A stretch of DNA of 64,000 nt from Nocardiopsis sp. NRRL B-16309. GTDB lineage: Bacteria; Actinomycetota; Actinomycetes; Streptosporangiales; Streptosporangiaceae. Of this stretch, positions 59,323 through 64,000 are shown one piece after another (within the stretch, counting starts at the first letter, position 1; each line of letters starts with the position of its first letter). The notes under the pieces are model-generated. The model was not told the origin of the DNA, did not search any database, and saw nothing but the letters and a program-made list of their open reading frames with translations. The stretch spans positions 186,001-250,000 of the forward strand of contig NZ_LGEC01000016.1 in assembly GCF_001279585.1 (NCBI RefSeq), in the 5' to 3' direction. The translations under genes and the position numbers were made by a program.

Positions 59323-59376
59323 CGGTCGGCACGGTCGGCACGGTCGGCACGGTCGGCACGGTCGGCACGGTCGGCT
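59323..59376. repeat. 9-bp tandem repeat, six copies
   Basis: CGGTCGGCA repeated six times in a row (the last copy ends in T), between the nitrilase-family gene and the divergent TetR gene. Not coding. Copy number is likely to vary between strains. Confidence 0.85.
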
Positions 59377-59430
59377 CCTGCGTCCCGGGCGGGCCCGGTG
59401 CCGCGGTCGAGATCGGCGGGGCTGAACGGC

Positions 59431-59477
59431 TTGCCAGGAAGCTGAACACGTGTTTAACCTATTGAACATGAGTTCAA
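59431..59477 (+). promoter_or_regulatory. Promoter and tandem operator of the exporter TetR
   Basis: -35 TTGCCA (59431-59436), 18-nt spacer, -10 TAACCT (59455-59460), 7 nt, ATG at 59468: a leaderless promoter. Over it lie two related 16-mers, CTGAACACGTGTTTAA (59442-59457) and TTGAACATGAGTTCAA (59462-59477), period 20. The second, with arms TTGAAC/GTTCAA, spans the start codon. Confidence 0.7.
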
Positions 59478-60139
59478 CACCGAAGCGCCCTCCCGACCGG
59501 GACGAGGACCTCACCGCACGCGCCCGCATCCGCGACGCGGCCGTCGAGTGCTTCGCCCGGCACGGCTTCGACGTCACCGTCCGGGCCATCGCCGAGCGCG
59601 CCGGGGTCTCCCCCGGCCTGGTCCTGCACCACTTCGGGTCCAAGGCCGGGCTGCGCGAGACCTGCGACGAGTACGTCCGCCAGACGATCCGCGAGACCAA
59701 GACCGAGGCGGTCACCGCGCACGGGGAGCAGACGTTCCTCCAGCAGCTGGCCGAGATCGACGAGTACTCCGACCTCCTCGGCTACGTGCTGCGCTCACTC
59801 CAGGCGGGCGGGCCGATGGCCGTCGCCCTCTTCGAGCACATGGTCGAGGACATCGAGGAGTACCTGGCCAAGGGCGAGGAGGCGGGCACCATCCGCCCCA
59901 GCCGCGACCCGAAGGCACGGGCGCGCTGGCTGGCCGCCAACGGCCTGGGCTCGATCACGATGCTCTTCACGCTGCAGGGCCTCGGGCCGGACACCGACTT
60001 CCGCGAACTCCTGCGCCGCGCGACGCACGACATCATGCTCCCCGCGCTGGAGGTGTACACCGAGGGCCTGCTCACCGAGCGCACGATGCTCGACGCCTAC
60101 CTCCTGTACATCAGCGATCCGCCGGAGGAACCGCGCTGA
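59468..60139 (+). CDS. TetR-family regulator of the ABC exporter
   Basis: A 223-residue TetR protein. Helix-turn-helix in the first 65 residues: RIRDAAVECFARHGFDVTVR, then IAERAGVSPGLVLHHFGSKAGL. The rest is a helical ligand domain with IDEYSDLLGYVLRSLQAG. It sits 52 nt before the exporter ATPase in the same direction and should repress the operon, relieved by a drug or metabolite. ATG 59468 is chosen because the -10 box is 7 nt upstream; an earlier in-frame GTG (59450) falls in the operator. Confidence 0.9.
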   Translation: MSSTPKRPPDRDEDLTARARIRDAAVECFARHGFDVTVRAIAERAGVSPGLVLHHFGSKAGLRETCDEYVRQTIRETKTEAVTAHGEQTFLQQLAEIDEYSDLLGYVLRSLQAGGPMAVALFEHMVEDIEEYLAKGEEAGTIRPSRDPKARARWLAANGLGSITMLFTLQGLGPDTDFRELLRRATHDIMLPALEVYTEGLLTERTMLDAYLLYISDPPEEPR

Positions 60140-60191
60140 ACGGCCCCGAGACCAGAGCACGCCCACCCCCCGCCGCACGAAGGAATCTCCC

Positions 60192-61127
60192 ATGCCATCA
60201 CCCGCCATCGACGTCCGCGGACTCGACAAGTACTTCGGCCGGTTCAAGGCCCTCGACGGCCTCGACCTCACCGTCGGGACCGGCCAGGTCGCCGGCTTCC
60301 TCGGACCCAACGGCGCCGGGAAGTCCACCGCCATCCGGGTCCTGCTCGGGCTGCTCAGAGCGGACGGCGGGACCGCCCGCGTCCTGGGCGGCGACCCGTG
60401 GACCGACGCCGTGGCCCTGCACCGCCGCCTGGCCTACGTGCCCGGCGACGTGGCGCTGTGGCCGAACCTGACCGGCGGCCAGGCCATCGACCTGCTCGGC
60501 CGGCTGCACGGAACGGCCAACCCCGCCCGGAAGAAGGAGCTGCTGGCCCGCTTCGAGCTCGACCCGGGCAAGAAGGCGCGCACCTACTCCAAGGGCAACC
60601 GCCAGAAGGTCGCCCTGGTGGCGGCCCTGGCCTCGGACGCCGAGCTGCTCATCCTGGACGAGCCCACCTCCGGGCTGGACCCGCTGATGGAGTCCGTCTT
60701 CACCGAGTGCGTCCGCGAGGCGAAGGCGCAGGGCCGCTCCGTGCTCCTGTCGAGCCACATCCTGGCGGAGGTCGAGAAGCTCTGCGACACGGTCACCATC
60801 ATCCGCAAGGGTGTGGCCGTGGAGTCCGGGACGCTGGACGAGATGCGCCACCTGACGCGCTCCACCGTCCGCGCCACCACCGACGGCGACCCGTCCGTGC
60901 TCCGCGGCATGGCCGGGGTCCACGGGCTGGAGGTGGACGGCGACACCGTCACCTTCGACGTCGACAACGCCGAGCTGGACGACGCCGTCCGCGCGCTCTC
61001 CGGCCTGGGCCTGCGCTCCCTGGTGTGCAACCCGCCCTCGCTGGAGGAGCTGTTCATGCGCCACTACGGCGACGAGCTGGCCGCCCTCAACGGCAGCGGT
61101 GCCGGGAACGGGACCGGTGCCGAATGA
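60192..61127 (+). CDS. Drug-type ABC transporter ATPase
   Basis: A 311-residue ATPase of the antibiotic-export (DrrA/TnrB2-like) class. Walker A GPNGAGKST, signature variant YSKGNRQKV, Walker B LLILDEPTSGLD, H-loop SSHIL. C-terminal ~80-residue extension as in exporter ATPases. It energises the permease encoded immediately downstream (4-nt ATGA overlap). The ATG follows AAGGA. Family assignment is firm; the substrate (antibiotic or endogenous compound) is not known. Confidence 0.92.
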   Translation: MPSPAIDVRGLDKYFGRFKALDGLDLTVGTGQVAGFLGPNGAGKSTAIRVLLGLLRADGGTARVLGGDPWTDAVALHRRLAYVPGDVALWPNLTGGQAIDLLGRLHGTANPARKKELLARFELDPGKKARTYSKGNRQKVALVAALASDAELLILDEPTSGLDPLMESVFTECVREAKAQGRSVLLSSHILAEVEKLCDTVTIIRKGVAVESGTLDEMRHLTRSTVRATTDGDPSVLRGMAGVHGLEVDGDTVTFDVDNAELDDAVRALSGLGLRSLVCNPPSLEELFMRHYGDELAALNGSGAGNGTGAE

Positions 61128-62722
61128 GGACGTTCACCGGAACCGGCAGCCTGATCCGGTTCATCCTGCGCCGTGACCGCGTCCGCATGACGGTGTGGAC
61201 GGTCTCGCTGGTCGGCATGATGGCGATGACCGTCCCGACGCTGGACGAGATGTTCCAGACCCCGGAGCAGCGCCTGGGGCGCGCGGCGATCATGGAGACC
61301 CCGACCGGGATCGTCCTCGGCGGCCCCGGGTACGGGCTGGACACCTACGGGCTCGGCGCGATGGTCGCCAACGAGATGACCATGACCCTGCTGGTCGCGC
61401 TGGCCGTCATGAGCGTCCTGCACGTGGTCCGGCACACGCGGGCCGAGGAGGAGAGCGGCCGCGCCGAACTGCTGCGCGCCAACGTCGTGGGCTCCGGCGC
61501 CCAGATGACCGCGGCGCTGGCCACCAACGCCGTCGTCAACGCCGTCATCGGCGGGCTGATCACGCTGTCCCTGGTCGCCAACGGCCTGGACGCGCCCGAC
61601 TCCGTCGCCTACGGCGCGGGGCTGGCCCTGGCCGGGATCACCTTCGGCGCGATCGCCGCCGTGTGCGCCCAGGTCTCGGAGCACTCGCGCGGCGCCAGCG
61701 GGCTGGCCTTCCTGGTCGTGGGCGTGCTGTTCATGTTCCGCGTGGTCGGCGACATCGCCGAGCGCGGCGGCAGCGCCCCGTCGTGGTTCTCGCCGTTCGC
61801 CTGGGTGCAGCAGACCCGGATGTACGACGACCTGCGGTGGTGGCCGCTGGCGCTGTACGCGGTGGTCATCGTGGCGGTGTTCGCGGTGGCCTTCCTCCTG
61901 GCGGGCCGGCGCGACCTCGGCGCCGGGCTGGTCGCCGCGCGGCCGGGCCCGGTCAACGCGAGCCCGCTGCTCAACGGGGTGTTCGCGCTGCACCTGCGCC
62001 AGCAGCGGACGTCGATCGTCGCCTGGACGGTCGCGGTGGCCCTGTTCGCGCTGTCCTTCGGCACGCTCATCGCCGAGATCGACACGATGGTCGAGCAGAA
62101 TCCGGAGCTGGTCACGCGGATGGGACTGGACGCGCAGAACATGTCCAGCGCGTTCCTGGGGATGCTGCTGCTCTACGTGGTGATGACGGCGGCCGCCTTC
62201 GCCACGCTGTCCGTGCTCCGCACCAGGGCGGAGGAGACGTCCGGTCGCGCGGAGCTGGTCCTGTCCACGGCGGTCGGCCGGATCCGGTGGATGGGTTCGG
62301 CGATGCTGGTCAGCACGCTGACCGCGATCGTGATGACGCTGCTGGGCGGCGCCTCCCTGGGACTCGGCGCGGCCCTGGCCACCGGGGACGACGACTGGGT
62401 GGGCACGGTGACCGAGGCCGCCGCGGCCCAGCTGCCGGTGGTCCTGATGTTCGTCGGGCTCACCGCGCTGTTCGTCGGCGTCGCGCCGCGCCTGGTCGGC
62501 GTGGTGTGGGCGTGGTTCGGCTACGGCCTCGTCGCGACGATCTTCGGACCGCTGCTGGACCTGCCGGAGTGGATGATGGACTACGGCCCGTTCGGGCTCG
62601 TGGCCCAGCTGCCGGTCGAGGAGTTCGAGACGGCGCCCTTCATCGTGGTGCTCGGCGCGGCCCTGGCCACGGCGGCGGTCGGCCTGGCCGGGTTCCGCCG
62701 CCGGGACCTGGCCACGGTCTGA
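61124..62722 (+). CDS. ABC-2-type exporter permease (TnrB3-like)
   Basis: A 532-residue membrane protein with about 12 predicted helices in two halves. Each half has the characteristic block VRHTRAEEESGRAELLRA and LRTRAEETSGRAELVLS, the duplicated signature of tetronasin-resistance-like TnrB3 permeases. With the preceding ATPase it should expel a hydrophobic compound. Start ATG overlaps the stop of the ATPase gene. Internal duplication means the protein works as a fused pair of permease domains. A perfect hairpin ends the operon. Confidence 0.88.
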   Translation: MRTFTGTGSLIRFILRRDRVRMTVWTVSLVGMMAMTVPTLDEMFQTPEQRLGRAAIMETPTGIVLGGPGYGLDTYGLGAMVANEMTMTLLVALAVMSVLHVVRHTRAEEESGRAELLRANVVGSGAQMTAALATNAVVNAVIGGLITLSLVANGLDAPDSVAYGAGLALAGITFGAIAAVCAQVSEHSRGASGLAFLVVGVLFMFRVVGDIAERGGSAPSWFSPFAWVQQTRMYDDLRWWPLALYAVVIVAVFAVAFLLAGRRDLGAGLVAARPGPVNASPLLNGVFALHLRQQRTSIVAWTVAVALFALSFGTLIAEIDTMVEQNPELVTRMGLDAQNMSSAFLGMLLLYVVMTAAAFATLSVLRTRAEETSGRAELVLSTAVGRIRWMGSAMLVSTLTAIVMTLLGGASLGLGAALATGDDDWVGTVTEAAAAQLPVVLMFVGLTALFVGVAPRLVGVVWAWFGYGLVATIFGPLLDLPEWMMDYGPFGLVAQLPVEEFETAPFIVVLGAALATAAVGLAGFRRRDLATV

Positions 62723-62725
62723 GGT

Positions 62726-62757
62726 GGCGTGCCGCCGGTGCGCACCGGCGGCACGCC
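62726..62757. terminator. Terminator after the exporter operon
   Basis: Perfect 32-bp inverted repeat (16-bp arms; GGCGTGCCGCCGGTGC / GCACCGGCGGCACGCC), 3 nt after the permease stop. Confidence 0.85.
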
Positions 62758-62834
62758 CCCGCGCCGGGCCTCCGCGCGTCGGGGCCGCCGCTCCGGGGGA
62801 GGTACTCCGGGAAGGCGACCCGGAAGGGGGTCAC

Positions 62835-63671
62835 ATGGCCACGCGCCGCGGGCGCCGCCGCGTGCTCGTACCGATCGCCGCCGTCATCGTCGTCGTCGCG
62901 CTCCTGGGAGTGTGCATGTGGAGCCTGCAGCGCTCACTGGTCTACCTGCCCGCACCCGGCGGGGTGCCCCCGGCCGGGAGCGTGCTCCAGGGAGCCGAGG
63001 ACGTGCGCCTGCGGACGTCGGACGGACTCGGCCTGGGCGCCTGGCTGGTCCCGCCGAGCGGCGCCGACCGGGACACGGCCGTGCTGGTGGCCAACGGCAA
63101 CGCGGGGAACCGGCAGACCCGCGCCCCGCTGGCCCGCGCGCTGGCGGACGAGGGCTTCACGGTGCTCCTGTTCGACTACCGCGGCTACGGGGGCAACCCC
63201 GGGCGGCCCTCCGAGGAGGGACTGGCCGCGGACGCGCGGGCCGCCTCCGACCTCCTCGTCGCGCGCGGCCACCCGCCGGAGCGGACGGTCTACTTCGGGG
63301 AGAGCCTGGGCACGGGCGTGGTGACCGCGCTGGCCGCCGAGCGCCCGCCCGCGGCCCTGCTCCTGCGCTCCCCGTTCACCTCGCTGGCCGACGTCGGCGC
63401 CCACCACTACCCGCTGCTTCCGGTCCGCGCCCTGCTGTGGGACCGCTATCCCGTGCTCGACACCATCGGCGGGATCGAGCGCCCGGTCACGGTCGTGCTC
63501 GGCGACGCGGACGGCATCGTCCCCCCGCGACAGAGCCTGGCCGTGGCCGAGGCCGCCCCGCACCTGGTCGAACGGGTGGTGGTGGCGGGCGCCGGACACA
63601 ACGACGCCGCGCTGGCGTTCGGCCCCGAGGTGGTCGCCGCGACCGTCCGCCTGGCCGACCACGCCCTCTGA
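62835..63671 (+). CDS. Membrane-anchored alpha/beta hydrolase (Bem46-like)
   Basis: A 278-residue protein: a positive start (TRRGRRRV), one transmembrane helix (LVPIAAVIVVVALLGVCMW), then an alpha/beta-hydrolase domain. Blocks: NGNAGNRQTRAPLARAL, FDYRGYGGNPGRPSE, nucleophile Ser in YFGESLGTGV, acid in LGDADGIVPP, His in AGAGHNDA. This is the Bem46/YfhR-like group of unknown substrate. Start ATG has GGAAGGGGGT upstream. It converges with the winged-helix regulator gene, 10 nt away. Confidence 0.88.
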   Translation: MATRRGRRRVLVPIAAVIVVVALLGVCMWSLQRSLVYLPAPGGVPPAGSVLQGAEDVRLRTSDGLGLGAWLVPPSGADRDTAVLVANGNAGNRQTRAPLARALADEGFTVLLFDYRGYGGNPGRPSEEGLAADARAASDLLVARGHPPERTVYFGESLGTGVVTALAAERPPAALLLRSPFTSLADVGAHHYPLLPVRALLWDRYPVLDTIGGIERPVTVVLGDADGIVPPRQSLAVAEAAPHLVERVVVAGAGHNDAALAFGPEVVAATVRLADHAL

Positions 63672-63681
63672 CCGGCGGGGC

Positions 63682-63987
63682 TCAGGCGACGGGCGCGGTC
63701 CACGTCCGGGCCGCCTCGCGCAGGCGCATCAGCCGCTCCCAGTGCTCGGCGACCAGGGTCCGGCCGCGTCCGGTGAGGCGGACGGTGGTGCGCGGCCTGC
63801 CGTCGCCGCTCTTGTGGACCTCCACCACCTCCGCCGCCGCCAGCTTGGACAGGTGGCTCGACAGATTGCCCTTGGACAGGCCCGTGATCCGCTGGAGGAA
63901 GAGGAAGTCCGCGCTCTCACAGGAGAGCAGCGCGCTCGTGATCGCCAGCCGGGCGGGCTCGTGCACCAGACGGTCCATCTCCGCCAT
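63682..63987 (-). CDS. Winged-helix transcriptional regulator (MarR/ArsR-like)
   Basis: A 101-residue winged-helix DNA-binding protein: EPARLAITSALLSCESADFL, recognition helix GLSKGNLSSHLSKLAAAEV and wing KSGDGRPRTTVRLTGRG. It resembles the transcriptional regulator group that has this small single-domain form. Start ATG at 63987 is the first in the window; the reading frame stays open to the window edge (preceded by FED), so an earlier start beyond 64000 cannot be excluded. Target genes lie probably upstream, outside the window. Confidence 0.82.
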   Translation of the reverse strand: MAEMDRLVHEPARLAITSALLSCESADFLFLQRITGLSKGNLSSHLSKLAAAEVVEVHKSGDGRPRTTVRLTGRGRTLVAEHWERLMRLREAARTWTAPVA

Positions 63988-64000
63988 GTCCTCGAAGGGC

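Overview
The window is very GC-rich, almost every real gene uses G or C at third codon positions, and several genes start at GTG or TTG. The content (GylR-type glycerol locus, a CelR/CebR-type palindrome in front of a cello-oligosaccharide-like importer, PucR and GntR/FadR regulators, TnrB-like drug exporter) points to a filamentous actinomycete, most likely Nocardiopsis or another Nocardiopsaceae. That assignment is inference from gene content. I see no rRNA, tRNA, CRISPR array, insertion sequence or integrase, so this looks like ordinary chromosome rather than an island.

Layout. 0-9.6 kb: 5' part of dxr, two secreted enzymes (CocE-type hydrolase, trypsin-like protease), an aldehyde dehydrogenase, a coiled-coil protein of unknown family, a 3-methyladenine-glycosylase-like protein and an LPXTG surface protein. 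9.8-15.9 kb: complete dipeptide-type ABC importer (SBP, two permeases, two ATPases). 16.2-24.1 kb: small acidic protein, repeat-rich membrane protein, gluconate locus (gntK, gntR, gntP), truncated caspase-like gene, DJ-1/MarR pair, threonine aldolase. 24.2-30.4 kb: glycerol locus gylR-glpK-glpF-glpD, then a cold-shock gene. 30.8-37.8 kb: second SBP_bac_5-type importer, probably for cello-oligosaccharides, with its LacI regulator. 37.9-42.0 kb: Fpg/Nei glycosylase and a large helicase-like protein with degenerate ATPase motifs and a nuclease-like tail. 42.1-45.2 kb and 52.9-57.6 kb: two pucR/aminotransferase modules, the second with methylmalonate-semialdehyde dehydrogenase. 45.4-50.1 kb: three-component Rieske dioxygenase cluster between them. 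50.3-52.8 kb: EamA transporter/LysR and an Lrp regulator. 57.9-64.0 kb: zinc-ribbon-like protein, nitrilase-family hydrolase, TetR plus ABC drug exporter, alpha/beta hydrolase and a winged-helix regulator.

The theme is locally regulated catabolism: each uptake or degradation module carries its own regulator. Readable operators include a shared CATTGTCGTA-type motif at the glycerol genes, two different palindromes at the sugar importer, FadR-type sites at the gluconate genes, direct repeats at DJ-1/MarR and tandem 16-mers at the exporter TetR. Six genes look leaderless, with a TANNNT-like -10 box 6-7 nt before the start codon. A structured intergenic element with GGGCGTGTTCCGTGGA-type arms recurs three times. 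The least explained genes are at 5618-7504, 38912-41959 and 21349-21822.
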